64,000 nucleotides of DNA, taken from Nemopilema nomurai. Lineage: Eukaryota > Cnidaria > Scyphozoa > Rhizostomeae > Rhizostomatidae. Positions 1-11,954 of the stretch are shown here, one piece after another. A program made the position numbers and the translations under genes. The notes beneath the pieces were generated by a model. That model was not told the DNA's origin, did no database searches, and saw nothing but the letters and a program-made list of their open reading frames with translations. The stretch covers positions 62,001 through 126,000 of the forward strand of contig ML133475.1 in the NCBI GenBank assembly GCA_003864495.1. The letters are read 5' to 3'. Position 1 is the first letter of the stretch. Each line of letters starts with the position of its first letter.

Positions 1-120
1 AAGCCACGTATGAAGCATAAAGTATAGAAGCGGTGTCTTCACATTATTGTGTTCTATGTCCGTTCCAGAAAATCCGGTAAAGTCCGCCCACAAAAATACA
101 AATATAATATGAATTGTCAT
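1..120 (-). other. Open reading frame with hydrophobic N-terminus running off the left edge
   Basis: From an ATG at 120 the minus strand stays open to base 1 (40 codons). The first residues are hydrophobic (MTIHIIFVFLWADF) and could be a signal peptide or one membrane segment. It lies about 190 bases downstream of the stop of the FRRS1-like gene. It could be the start of another gene, or part of that gene's 3' region if its last exon is spliced. I do not recognise the peptide, and chance is a real alternative at this length. Confidence 0.15.
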
Positions 121-306
121 AATCAGTCTGAATTCACGTGATTTCGTCACCACTGGTCAATCGAGGACATATTTTAATTACAAGTGTCATTCACCAGTAA
201 GCATTGAAATTCTTCAATCAAAGAGGTAAGGCTTTCACTCATATTGTGCAGGTTTGTTAAACGAAATTTACAAAACCCTCTTAGCTGAATTCAATTGAAG
301 TCAGCT

Positions 307-3300
307 TCAAATTGACTCGAAGCTTACACTTTTAGTCCCATCGATATAATGCATATCTTGTGACTGTAATGCAATAAAAATGTAGAGAAACAACGGAATA
401 CATTTGGAAACGTATATCCAACCTGTTCTCGACTTGTAGAGCCTGTAGCCCCAGAACCCGAGGAATGTAAACAGGATGACGACCAAATAGAGGATCAGAA
501 TGGTAAAGTCCACGTCCATCGCAGCCAAACCAAGAAACATGGTCACAACTGAAGAAATACCAATGGAGATGGCGATAAGAAACACAAATGATGAACTCGA
601 AAAAAAGTTTACCCTTAAGGGCCACAGGTCGATACAGGTGGCTCAACATAAAAACATGATTTTGCTTGATATTAACATACTCTTGCTAAATTGGTATGCA
701 AATTTGAAAGTCAAACTCTTATTAGCCTATTTAACTTAAAAAGAATGATGATAGAGTTTCGTTGGACAATTATTAAAGGAAAACATTTAGTGGATCCAAA
801 GACACGTAAAAAGTGTTTGGTTGTATAGAACTTCAAAATTGCAATAAGAAATATGGTTTTAGCATAATTAAGTACTTGTTTCCGCTCTTTCTCGCAATCG
901 TGAAACGTGAAAAGAGAAAGTGATAAATTACCCACATAAATGATAGGGCAACCCACACATATTATCAAAACGGCTCGCGATATTTGTCATTGTTGGTTTA
1001 AAATTCCGAAACTTCAGAGGAGAAATAATATATATTGGTATTTGAGCACATCAAAACATCTTAATTCAACTAGTAAGGTGTTGAAAAAAAATTCTTACTT
1101 GCCAAAATGTATGTGACAATTCCATTCAACTGATGTGAAATTTTAAAAAGGAATCTCCTAAAGCAGAAAGTGATTGATCAACATTAGCATCAACCAGCAT
1201 TATCACCAAATATATTGCCCAGAGGCTAGCCGATACGAGGCGATCAAAGCAATGATTAAGGTGATTGTATTGATCATGATCATGGTTGCATACGTGATGC
1301 CAGCTGATAAAGAAGCGAAATACCTGGGAGAGTTCACTGCCGGCCTAAACATCCCAGCAACAGTCTAGAAATAGATTGAAAAATGAGACCGATAATAATA
1401 CTTAAATATTACTTAGATACAAAACATAAAAATCGCATCATGAAAGTAAGAAAACCTAATTACTTTGGCTGTCGAAAAGTAACATACTAAATAGATCCCA
1501 TGTGGTTATGCATTAGAAGGAGAAGTACCTGCACAATGGCTAACACTATAGTGATAACTCCGAGAATTGGGTGGGCCTCCATTTCCTGGAAAATAGGTAA
1601 ATAAGGCCTTGGCATACGTGTGAAAACAAAGACACGCCACACTTAATAGAAAAAGTATAGTCAAATGGTTAAATTTGTCGTATATTCATTGTCTAAAAAG
1701 CATAATTCTTGTTGTCTAAGACGAAAAGGCAATTACAGAACACGTGAATAAAAACTTGTAAATGTCTGGTTCATCTGAGTGACAGGGTTCTCTGAAAGCC
1801 ATTAGTCACATCAGAGAAAGATAAACCACAGAGGTTTAACTGTTATTAAAGAATAAAAAAAAAAGCCATTGATGAAGCTGAGATTATAAAACCCTTAGCA
1901 ATGGCTGACAATCAAATGTCTATTAAGCTCTAGATGGAAGCAACTTATCTTAATGTTCCCAATTTTCACATAAAAACAGTAATGAATGAAGTTGAAGGAA
2001 AAAAGATTCGAGCAGAGGGTTATAGTAGCTTTTTTGTTTACACGAGCTCTATGTCAGAGTCATGTTTCGCAAAATTAAAAGAAAAGTTTCAAAAGATATG
2101 AATAGCAACAAACTCTACACGATTGAAGTTCATAATAAACTTATAACATAGGTGCTTATTTACTGAAGCTACATTTAATGTTTTCAGGACATAACAAGAA
2201 TACAAATAAGAATTAGATAAATAAAACTGCGTAAAAACTGTGAACACTTTGTTTATAGTTCCTTACGAGCTTTAAAGGGAGGTTATAAGAGGAGCCATCG
2301 AATAAATAAAGCACGTTTTAATCTACGTACAGTGTTCCATCCCTTGGCTTCGACCAGAATGAAAATAAACGCAATTATGGCAAGCACGGTACTGCATAGC
2401 ATGAAGACTTGATGGAACTGGAAGATGAAGATTCATATATAAATTCATTAATATACCCAATAAAACAAAAACTTTCAAACCCAGCGTCGTCATGAGATCT
2501 CTAAATACAGATTGAAATTTGCAAATCAGAAACGGAGGACAGCTCTCTTCTTTGACAGGAGTCAGCCTTGACTTCTTGAAAATCTATATCATGGAATTCA
2601 GTTGCCTATTAGTAGTTTAAGCGATAAAGAATTGCAGTCGCTAATAATTCTTAGCTAATAATTGTTATTGCAAATTGCCTGCCCTACCTGGAACCACCGA
2701 GCTGCCCCACAAGTTGTTTTCCCGTGCAAAGTATCCCTCATATACCGAGCATAAAATATTCCAGAGAAAGCAAAGCCGACCCAAGCCAGCACCATAAAAG
2801 AGCCTGAGGAGAATATGAGGTATCAAATCAAGGTGCTGGATCATTAATATTACTGCAAACATTCACGGGTAGAAAGTCAGTATCATATTGCGGAGTGTGG
2901 GAGTATAAAAATTTTAGAGCAAGGCAGTGCATTTTTCTAAAAAGCTCATAATCCTTAGACGAAAAACATTTCACATACCATGAGTTGCGATTAAGCCCCA
3001 TCCAAAAGTCGTGGCAGGAAAACTGGTTTTGTCAGTCACAAAAACTTTTGATTGGGTCCAGAAATAGTCACCTGTACTGTGTTCACGAGCATGGATTTTA
3101 GATCCTGCATATAAATGTGAGCTGTAAACATAGTAAAACGTCACAACAGATGAAAATTACATTAGATTAACCTTAACTGCATAACGAATTATTACCCACG
3201 TGCATTTAATCACATCTATTACATGCATACCTAAAAAAGTTCCACATCAGTAAGACACCGTTCCAATTTAGTCTTACATATTATTGATATTTTTGAAATG

Positions 3301-6300
3301 CAAATACACATACACAATATTCACACGATCCAAACCATGATAATAGAACACTACAATATGCACATATCTAAAAGTCTATTTGTTCGAAGCTTCAAAAGAT
3401 ATCTTCTCACAAACTGTGCAATAAAGCTAATGAATGGAGCTCAATTTGAAAAATAGAATAAAATCTAAATTTAATAACTATCATAGTTTCGATAAACAGC
3501 CAAACCTTTCATCTTAGTTTTTCCCCAAGATGCAACGATATACCAGGGCTTGGTCAGATCTGTCAGGTTGTGGCCTTTGACAGGTGTCCGAAACCTGACA
3601 ATGTCGAAGAAAGTACAATTACATACAGTCTATGGTCATATGGTAATATGGCTGCATTGAGCAAAGGATTTACGATCAAAAGCCTACTTCTGTGCTAGTG
3701 TAAATAGCAATGCCGATGTAACAATCACGCCCAAACGACCCTTCCTAATGGCTGCGCAGAGAAAGCACTTTCGAAACCAAGCAACACATTCAAGAAAATG
3801 TATTGTGCAATATTGTGCTGAAAATATATTTATACGTATTGTTGTATGACCTTCACAGTAGAAGCCCAACAGCGGAATTAAGAGGAGCGATTGAAAGTAG
3901 AGGGCATCTTTATAACTGAAGAAACATTTTTTGGCATACTTAAGTCTGGTTTCAATATGACCAAAAGGATAGCTGAAGTTTGTGACTTGCGATGGGCGAT
4001 TCATGCGTATTAATGGAAACTGCTCTTATAATTCTTTGCCACTGTTATAATATTTGCGATCGAGATAGAAAATGTTGTCGGGGTATCTTCATATTAGGTG
4101 GCGCGAAGGCAAGAGAAGTGGAGCTTTACAAGTAAATAGAAACAAAGAACAAAAGGGAGCATCGAAGATCTGCAGCAAAGATAAAAATAATGACAAGTAG
4201 AGCTAAGACTGCATGTACGCAAGACTGTTACTTCTGAGAAGGCAATTTCTCGTGAAAAATTAGAAGGCCTCCCTCTGTCATAAAACATACATCTACCAAG
4301 GTTGCGAAAATCAATTTCTTATCAATTTCAATCAGTGTTTTATTCATTCTTCAAAATATTACAAAAGACAGTTCTCAAGCGTGATTCTGCCATAAAAATA
4401 CCTACCTGCAAATAAGCCATCCATTAGTGTTTGATGAATAAGAGGGAAATTGTTTAATCTGCCAGTCCTTTAAAAAGCAAAGGAGTACATTACAAAGTAG
4501 AAGTTCGACAAGGTGATCACCGAAGAACTCTTCAAAAGATGAAGGTTGGAAGCCTATTGTAAGTACAGATGACAACATCTCAAGAGGAGTTGGGTGAATC
4601 AGAATGCATCAACTCTATCATAAATCTACTAATAGATGCAACCAAATTTGGACCAAAAACGTGCACCAGTGTTGATGAGTGGGAGAACTAGTAGGTCACT
4701 GATAGTGATCACTTTTGTGAAAAATCTAGTTTAGTTTTCAACAACTTGTTAGATGTGTTCCTATGAGAAACCATTATCAGTTTGAGTTGGCTCTCAGTCT
4801 CTGTTGCTCATATTGTTTAGAAGGGACACTGTGCCTTTTTGCTGGTGAGAAAAGATTCAATTGCAGCAGTTTTACAGAACTTGAAAGCAAGGCTAAGCAG
4901 GTTCCTTTTTTGTTAGAGAAAAAGTAACCATATTGTGGTATCAGCCTTCAAATGAGGTTGAACAGGCCAGAATTCAGAATAATTTGGTAAAACAAAACTT
5001 CAAAAAGGGCCTATATGGTTGTGTTCCTTACTCCCTTCCCCATTTCTGTTACAATATCAATCATAACACAGGTATACAATCTATTAAAAGACAAATCAAA
5101 ATTTCTGAAACAAAAACTTACTAGTTCCTTCATGTCAAAATCAGTTCCTTTGTTTTCGAATGATTTCAAAACAGGTGCTCTAGACTTGCTTTTCATGCAG
5201 ATTTGCCCAGCTGTTCCTCCCTTAAACAAATTCAAAGAAAAGCCATTAAACATAACAAAATCTAGAAATAAAGCTTAAACCTAAAACCTAAACCTATATC
5301 AATGCTATGAAAATGAAAAGATTAAATGAAACACTTCTCAGTATAATTGTTAGCCCACTGAATTTCCAGAAGATTTGTATCCCATTTTTTCACTTTACTC
5401 TTCTTCATCTTCAGAAAATTTTAAAAGGCATCAACATTTGGTGGAATGATAGAAATTTTTCCTAAATGACTATTTCATGGCACAATGAAATAAAATTTTA
5501 ACAGGAATGTATCTTCTTTGTGCAGCTTTCAAATTTAAGGATAGATTTGATATTTATTTAACAATAAATTTTTACACTGTCACAGAATTAATTATATCTA
5601 TTTATTAAACTGTCTGCATACATAATTGTTTATATCAGAATGAAATAAACTGAACTGAAAATCAATAAAAATGATTTCTCCAACATTTAAGCCTTTTTAC
5701 AGTGTCACCTGTTCCTTACTTTGGTAGCCAAATGCCATACAATGCAAAACAGGCTCTGAAGGCTAATAAGATTGGGGCATGCAAACACAAATTATACTAT
5801 CTGACAATAAACTATAAAAACGAAGACAGCCACTGACCATTATCCTAGGTTTCAAATTGTAACCAAATGCAATCCAGTCACTTGACTTGACACTGATCAT
5901 GACATTGAGAACCTTTGCTTGCTTTTGATAGAAGAATTCTAAAAGCACTTTGCAGTTTTGATAAGGGCATCCAGGGGGCCAGGATAGACAGCCTGTCACA
6001 TTTCCACATACCTAGATCAAGACATACTATGATAAAATTTACATCTCTCTTTTCAAGCAAAAAGACCTCACTTATTTGACTAATGGGAAGAATTGAGAAA
6101 AAATATCAAATAAAAGCAGAAATGAATTTTATACACAGAAATAAATTTAAAAATGTCCAATAAAAAGGGAAAAATCAATTGGTTATCTTTAATGTTATGA
6201 ACGACTTTGCATATTGAAAATTATTTATTCAAATCAAATCATCAAACTCATTTATCAGAAAATAAATAGCTTCTTCTCTGTGAAACTTTAAATTATTAGT

Positions 6301-6748
6301 TATGTTTTATGTTAAATATGGAGGCTTGAACATCTTTTTACACAGAAATGGCTTGCATAAAAAGAGCTGAATCAAATTCTTCAGAGGTATAATACTGTTA
6401 AACATGGAACCATTAATTAAAGAGATCATTCCATCAGAGAAATTTGAAAAATACATACAGGAGTAGGTGAACTAGAATACTTTGCTCCTTCTACTTTGGA
6501 AAGAAACAAGGTGAACAAAAGAAATGCCAAACTGTGTTTGATCTAAAAGAAAAAAACCAGAATTGTTTCAATTATATCGCACTTGGTACCATTGACGTGA
6601 TACAATTATTGAACTATTTATTTCTGGACATCACTCATTCCACTTTTCACTATTGAATGATGTATCTTTCGCAATACATTTTCCCACCAACAACAGCTAG
6701 ATGGTGCATTTCGTCTGAATAAATGTCTTCCACACAACAACTTACCAT
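307..6748 (-). CDS. DOMON and cytochrome b561 domain protein, FRRS1-like (ferric-chelate reductase type), about 13 coding exons
   Basis: Proteins of this family carry electrons across a membrane through two hemes in a b561 core and have an extracellular DOMON domain; FRRS1 reduces ferric iron. Coding exons (minus strand): 6746-6748, 6455(or 6459)-6542, 5838-5992, 5122-5220, 4406-4458, 3506-3594, 2979-3104, 2688-2803, 2331-2417, 1529-1585, 1324-1364, 1099-1157, 307-548. Exon 2 encodes a signal peptide (HSLAFLLFTLFLSKVEGA). DOMON follows (CPYQNC, SSDWIAFGYN, GWLICRFRTPVKG, WYIVASWG). The b561 part shows all four expected heme histidines: ATHGSFMVLAW, WFQFHQVFML, EAHPILGVIT and FKISHQLNG. Phases agree at every junction from 5838 onward. 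Uncertain points: the 6455/6459 donor (only 6455 keeps frame without another exon), and whether the last exon reads to the stop at 307 or splices at 423. No reeler domain was found. Predicted length is about 404 residues. Confidence 0.9.
6746..6748 (-). promoter_or_regulatory. Start codon of the FRRS1-like gene placed directly on a splice donor
   Basis: The minus strand reads ...GACAAATATG|GTAAGTTG, so the ATG is the last codon of exon 1 and a strong donor follows at once. The next exon (6542 downward) continues in phase 0 with a classic signal-peptide core and no methionine of its own, which is why I chose this start. The 5' untranslated part of exon 1 extends to higher coordinates; its 5' end is not visible. 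Confidence 0.6.
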
Positions 6749-8015
6749 ATTTGTCCCTTTTGGGGTTCTTTTTGGCTGTCGCTACCCCGATAGAAGTATT
6801 CTTTATGATGGTCACCTTTTGCTGTTGTTGTTGTTGTCAAACAGGAACCAGAAAAGAGGAAGATGGAACTTCCTACCCGAAGAAAGACAATCCTTATCAA
6901 AGTCAAAACATCAATTCTTCTCCAGTAAGTAAGACATTCTACGCGTCACTGTGAAATATAAACGCATTACTTTAGTAAGCACTTGACCAAAACTATCGTC
7001 AATTTTCCGCCCCTTTGTGTTTTCGATGACACCTTCTCAAGACAGAATGACACTTTGTTGGCTTGTACCTGCCATCCGTGACCCATTTCCTCTTGACACC
7101 ACCTTTGATCACTCCCAATCGACGTCTTGCTTCAAGTGTGTCAAATAGACAAGGGATGTTTTGGCTTCGGTATTCAGAATGACATCACAAACTGAATGAA
7201 ATCAACCATGACAATGACATCACAAACTTATTGCAACATGACCCTTCACGAGTGCAGCACAGACAGGAAACTGACTCCTTGTAAGTCTATTATTGCGATG
7301 GGATTGATTTAGGCTCTTTTAGTACTATCAACTCTCCAGTTGCCAACTCTTACAAAATTTGTTGAAACATCATCTTAGGGTGGATGCTTAAGGAAAAGCA
7401 GTCTGGTTTGCAACCTATCTGTACGAAATTCAATTTCACTCCTTTTTAATCTGTTGTGGAGACAAGATTCTGATACAGAGATAGCATTAATTAACTTTTT
7501 CCATTTTTATAATAACCAAATAAATCTATTTACAATTAACGTGATCATGGCTTCATGAGCGATAAACCAACTAACTCATTAACCAGCGTGGGCAAGTGCA
7601 TTGCGAAGAAGTCAACGCTGTGGCTGACGGGAAGAGGACTGGGTCCAAACCAATACCCTGGGGTAATTAGAAACATAATCTCCAGCCCTTGGTTTTCCAA
7701 AATTAATTACCAATACAAAATGGAAATAACAATTAAGATTTACATCAACTCAAGCTAATGAACTGCAATGTTTAAGAGAATTACAACGAGTGTTTTTGGC
7801 AAGCTTTGCGCTTTATATTAAAATTCAGGTGAATATGTTTCTGTTGACAAGAACCTGAATGAACAGACCAGTAACGGTTTTTTACATTCATAACAGTAAT
7901 GTGACGAAGGCAAGTGAAGTGCCCGTCATTTTTCGTGAGTCATAATCAGAGCTGCTCTCAAAGGTCAAGTGTCCGTTCCGGTTTTTGATTCCTTTTCAGT
8001 CGCGTCTATAAGAGA
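6749..8015. other. Intergenic region between the FRRS1-like gene and the receptor cluster
   Basis: No supported gene. It contains a short GTT microsatellite around 6822-6838 and the presumed 5' untranslated exon of the FRRS1-like gene just above 6748. The plus-strand frames near 6723-6954 are hydrophobic only because of the TTG/TGT-rich repeat. Confidence 0.5.
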
Positions 8016-8612
8016 AGGGAGGCAGGTGGCAGACAATAATAAGAAAATTCCATGAGGTTTATTTGCCCAGCTTTTTCAAAGAGAATCAGCTATTTGCCAT
8101 ATGAATATCAATTTTTATGCAACGTAAAAATGGCACCAGCATTATTAATAAAACTTAATGGATCGCTCTCAACCGAGTGCAAAAGCGTCTCTTTACAGGA
8201 CTGAATCTCAATTACCTAGCTCTTTAAAATTTAACATATTAAAAAAATTCATATGATATTTCTAGATGACTCTGTAGTGCCTACTTTCACCATCTCCAAT
8301 CATTAATAATTAGTGATAGTTTTCGGGTGCATTTAACCCCTCAAAAAACCGTTTTCGGGCCAAACCATTCAATTATGATCAAATAAATTGAAAGATTTGA
8401 AAAAAATGATTGAGCCCAATCGTGAATACTTTTCTCATTTTACAACTTAAAATTGATATTTTAATTAACAAATAAAACACGCAATCTCTAGAAAGCAATG
8501 TTTGATGCCATTTGCTGAGTCTAGACGAGTTTCTCAAGCTTTTTCTCAGCAACAAGAAATTAATCTGCCCCGATATTTATCTCCTGAGTGATTGTTATCC
8601 AAGTTTTTAATG

Positions 8613-9563
8613 TTAATCGGTAGCATTGGAAAGACACAGCTGAAAGGCTTGCTTGAACTTCCTTTTGGCCGCTCGTCTAAAGTCCGGCATACGAAAGTAG
8701 TATATGACTGGATTGATGACAGAATTCGCCATTGAAATCGTCAACGCTGCGGAGTAGAAGAGGACCATTGGGTTGTCAAGCTGGTCTTGGCTTCCTTTGA
8801 CTTTTATAGTGGACACCAACTTTGAAAGGAGAGCATGGGCATGGAAAATGGCGACTGGGAGAAGAAAGATGAAAAAACAAGCAATGATAATTGACAAGAC
8901 TTTCAACAACTTGAAATCTGCATTCAATCGAACGAGATCGCAGCGATTCTGCTGTGAGTCCAAGGCATTTCTTGAGGCCGTTTGGGAGATTTGCTTCCTC
9001 TTCTGTTTCACTATTTTGAAAATCTTGAAATAAGACCTTACGACTATTGTCACCACTATTACAGAGTATAAAAGTATGCCTGCACTGTAGACAATCTCAC
9101 TGCTTCCAATATACTTTAGAGATGTACCAGCAATTGGAAGGAGCCATGCCAGTGCAATCAAAGCTGCAACTTTGGCTTTAGTCATGTAGCTGTTGTAGTG
9201 CAAAGTCTTGGACACGTGGATCAATCGATCGTAGCTGATCAAAGCAATGGATCCGACTGTTGCACCAACAAGTATGTTTGTAGTACTTCGTCTCACAGAG
9301 TTAAATGTAAATTTCTTTGCAAGCTCCGCAGATGCAAGTTGGGCGATGAACAGCGGCTCCGCTAACGTGCCTACAAGTAGATCAGTTACTGCCATCGAAA
9401 TCAAGTAGCAATTTGAACGCGTCAACAAACTGCGGTTGCTGAGGAAGACGTAGCAGACAGACAGATTGCCTAACGTTGCCAAAAGCGCCATGGCTGCGTT
9501 GAAGATGCACAGAGTGATCCGAGCAGGGCTTGTCAAGTGCTCCAGGTTATTTAGGCACGTCAT
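8613..9563 (-). CDS. Rhodopsin-class GPCR, receptor A
   Basis: A 316-residue seven-helix receptor encoded in one exon. Landmarks: N33 in helix 1 (LGNLSVCY), D61 in helix 2 (AVTDLLVG), YDRL at 111-114 as the DRY equivalent, W140 in helix 4, P236 in helix 6 (ACFFIFLLPVAIF), and NPVIY at 284-288 followed by a basic helix 8 (RMPDFRRAAKRKF). The helix-3 cysteine kept by paralogues B, A', B' and C (KxC at 85) is Phe here (AKKFTFN), and loop 2 has no cysteine either. The N-terminus is short with no signal peptide. A splice acceptor (TTCATTTTCAG) lies 17 bases 5' of the ATG, so an upstream untranslated exon is likely. Within class A, the short loop 2 without cysteine resembles the melanocortin/adenosine/cannabinoid group, but ligand and subfamily cannot be fixed. 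Confidence 0.93.
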   Translation of the reverse strand: MTCLNNLEHLTSPARITLCIFNAAMALLATLGNLSVCYVFLSNRSLLTRSNCYLISMAVTDLLVGTLAEPLFIAQLASAELAKKFTFNSVRRSTTNILVGATVGSIALISYDRLIHVSKTLHYNSYMTKAKVAALIALAWLLPIAGTSLKYIGSSEIVYSAGILLYSVIVVTIVVRSYFKIFKIVKQKRKQISQTASRNALDSQQNRCDLVRLNADFKLLKVLSIIIACFFIFLLPVAIFHAHALLSKLVSTIKVKGSQDQLDNPMVLFYSAALTISMANSVINPVIYYFRMPDFRRAAKRKFKQAFQLCLSNATD

Positions 9564-9603
9564 TGCGTCTGCGGCTGTGTCTGAAAATGAACCAGGAGCA
9601 ACT

Positions 9604-9835
9604 TGATGGCCTTATTTACAACTGTTGTTGGTTGCAGGTAACACCATAGAAGCTAGAGTAAACAGACGAGGAAACAACGCCCATAAACAGAATAGGAAAG
9701 AAGTGCAACCCATTGCAGGTCCTGATACATTAATTGTACTGATCATTGGATAAATTTGCAATTCTTTCATCTTCTGGACAATACATCTTGCTGATGACGT
9801 TGTTTTGATTTTACCGTTCATTTCTTACAGGGCTA
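9604..9835 (-). promoter_or_regulatory. Conserved upstream block shared by receptors A, B, A' and partly B'
   Basis: The stretch just 5' of receptor A (for example GTTGTTGGTTGCAGGTAACA on the plus strand) recurs 5' of B (11993-12290, with an insertion of about 60 bases), of A' (15506-15737) and partly of B' (17905-18003). It probably lies in the intron between a 5' untranslated exon and the coding exon. A 69-codon frame in it is open in A and A' but interrupted in B, so conservation is not at protein level. Confidence 0.5.
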
Positions 9836-9987
9836 CTTTTTCTAAACTGAACAGCACCTTCTCAGAGAATGAAATTTCGCACGAATGTTTTGGTGATAAA
9901 GTGATGCAATCTACTTTGTCTTCAGTGTTGGAAGGAAAATGCATGTCCTCCATTGGAAATGCTGCTACTTTGAATCTACAGGATAAT
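9832..9987 (+). other. Exon-like open segment within the duplicated block (copy 1)
   Basis: On the plus strand an acceptor (CATTTCTTACAG) is followed by an open frame with peptides such as KLNSTFSENEISHECF and then a donor-like GTAAGA near 9988. The same segment occurs at about 15734-15889, encoding the same peptide. I recognise no family, and identity between recent duplicates is not evidence of selection. It lies antisense to the receptor upstream region. Confidence 0.15.
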
Positions 9988-10420
9988 ATTGTAAGAAAAA
10001 TGCTTGAAAAATTTTATCTACGACCCAAGAGTAAGCAGAGGTAGATTGTGCCATCTTTCAACATTTATTAGATCATAACTGCATGAAATCAAAATGTGAA
10101 TTTTATAAATTTCACATTTCTTAGGACTATATCTTGGAAAATTTTCAAGAAGAACATTTTGCAGAATAATTAACTTTTAATGGGAAGGAATGTGAGCATT
10201 ACGTATATGTTTTCATCATTTGTTTTTGAAATACTAAACTTCAGTTAATGAGACAAGTGTTATTGAACAAAACGACCTAATGCTATTTTAAGGGTATAGG
10301 GATGCGGAGAATTCCTTGACACTGATTTGTAAAGCCTTCGGATAAGTTGTGTGATGTTTTACATAAAAGTAATTTTACAGCTTTCTTGTGTATCTACAAG
10401 TAATATCATTTTAATTTTGT

Positions 10421-10828
10421 TTAGTTATTTTTAATCCACTCGAAGTGCGTGGTCCATGCATGAGTGAAGCAGCTTACTATATATTCAGTGTCGAATGATT
10501 TTCTTGAGCTGTGAAAATTTTTAAACTGCTTTCCAGAGCATCTCAAGCTTGATACCTCTGCCCTTAAATGTTTTCGATGCTTCGAATAATAACTTGTTGC
10601 ACTAAGATACGCGACGTGAGCCATGTACTCCAGATCTAAAGCCCACGATGACTTGGCAAAAGTCATTTTGTGAAATGCCTGGCAATTGACCAAAACACAT
10701 TCTCTATGTTCGATTGCCAGTGTTTCACGATTCATGTCATGTAAATTGGACATACGAGTGAATTGCCATGAAGATGTAGCAAGTACTCTAACATTTCTAC
10801 AAGTTGAAACATGAAATTGATTGATCAT
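10421..10828 (-). other. Unassigned open frame downstream of receptor B
   Basis: About 135 codons open on the minus strand, starting roughly 190 bases past the stop of receptor B, with no recognised domain. The duplicate (16332-16740) carries a TAT-to-TAA change that stops the frame after 80 codons. That argues against a conserved product, or means the second copy is broken. Confidence 0.15.
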
Positions 10829-11018
10829 AAAGCCATCACCAAGCCAAATCTCCGAAGGTACTACTATTACGTTTCAGCTCCTGGGATAACAACTGCTCTT
10901 TAATCTAGGAGAAAAGCCAATTAAATCCTTTGCGATTGTTGCTGGAGTTCTAATATTTTATGAAACTGCTCAAATGTAAAAGATTCCTGTTCAGCCGTTC
11001 ATTTGTGATGGAATTCCT

Positions 11019-11954
11019 TCATGATTGCAAAGACACAACACGAGAATTGTTGAACTTCCTTTTCGCCGCCCGGCGGAAATCGGGCAGGCGGAAATAGTAT
11101 ATGAATGGATTGATAATAGAATTCGCCATTAATATGGTGACTGCCACAGTGTACAAGAGAATCGTCGAGTTATCGGGTTGGTAATTGTTTCCTTTTGCAC
11201 TTGAATCTCGCCGCAATTTTGAAATGACAGTTAAACCATGGAAAACCAAGTTTGGCGAAGTGGAGATGAAAAAGCCAGCAACAACAGTTGAAACAACTCG
11301 CAATGTCTTTACTTGGGCAGCCAAATGACGATGGTCGCTGCGACTTCCTTCTGCAGTATTGCCAGACGAACTTTGGGCGATTTGCCTCTTCTTCGCTCTG
11401 ACTATTCTCAAAACTCTGAGGTAAGAAATCATAGTTATTGTCACCATAGTTAGCAAATAAACAGAGGCAACCGTGCTGTAAATCACTTCCTTGTCGCCAA
11501 TATATAGCATCATGTTGCTTGCCATAGGAGCCAGCCAAGCAAATCCGATGAACATTGCAACTTTGGCTTTAGACATGTAGTTGTTGTAGTGCAGTGTTTT
11601 GGACACGTGGATCAATCGATCGTAGCTGATCAAAGCAATGGATCCGACTGTTGCACCAACAAGTGTGGTGGACAAAACTCGCCTCACTGCGTTAAATGTA
11701 CAATTCTTTGCCAGCTCGGCAGATGCAAGTTGGGCGATGAACAGCGGCTCCGCTAACATTCCTACAAGTAGGTCAGTTACTGCCATCGAAATCAAGTAGC
11801 AATTTGAACGCGTCAACAAACTGCGGTTGCTGAGAAAGACGTAGCAGGCGGACAGATTGCCTAACATTGCCAGAAGTGCAATGGCTGCGTTGAAGATGCA
11901 CAGAGTGATCCGAGCAGGGCTTGTCAAGTGCTCCAGGCTATTTAGGCACGTCGT
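11019..11954 (-). pseudogene. Rhodopsin-class GPCR, receptor B, with ATG changed to ACG
   Basis: The frame encodes a full seven-helix receptor of 311 codons counted from the position matching the other paralogues' start. It has C85 (AKNCTFN), YDRLIHV, W in helix 4 (FAWLAPM) and NPFIYYF with RLPDFRRAAKRKF after it. The ancestral start at 11952-11954 reads ACG. The next in-frame ATG, at 11867, falls inside helix 1 (LLAMLGN) and would remove the N-terminus and half of that helix. The rest of the frame is intact, so loss may be very recent, or translation may use ACG or a start in an upstream exon. The exon acceptor is at 11972-11974 and a candidate 5' exon ends at 12875. Confidence 0.85.

Noticed and set aside
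1174..1368. Plus-strand 64-codon frame
   Set aside because: Antisense to exon 1324-1364 and adjacent intron of the FRRS1-like gene.
8773..9033. Plus-strand 86-codon frame, repeated at 14675-14935
   Set aside because: Antisense shadow of receptors A and A'.
9612..9821. 69-codon minus-strand frame with signal-like hydrophobic stretch just upstream of receptors A and A'
   Set aside because: The homologous stretch upstream of B has a stop in the middle and the frame ends before the receptor exon; it is most likely intron or untranslated sequence.
11170..11538. 122-codon frame, repeated at 17082-17450
   Set aside because: Out-of-frame shadow within receptors B and B'.
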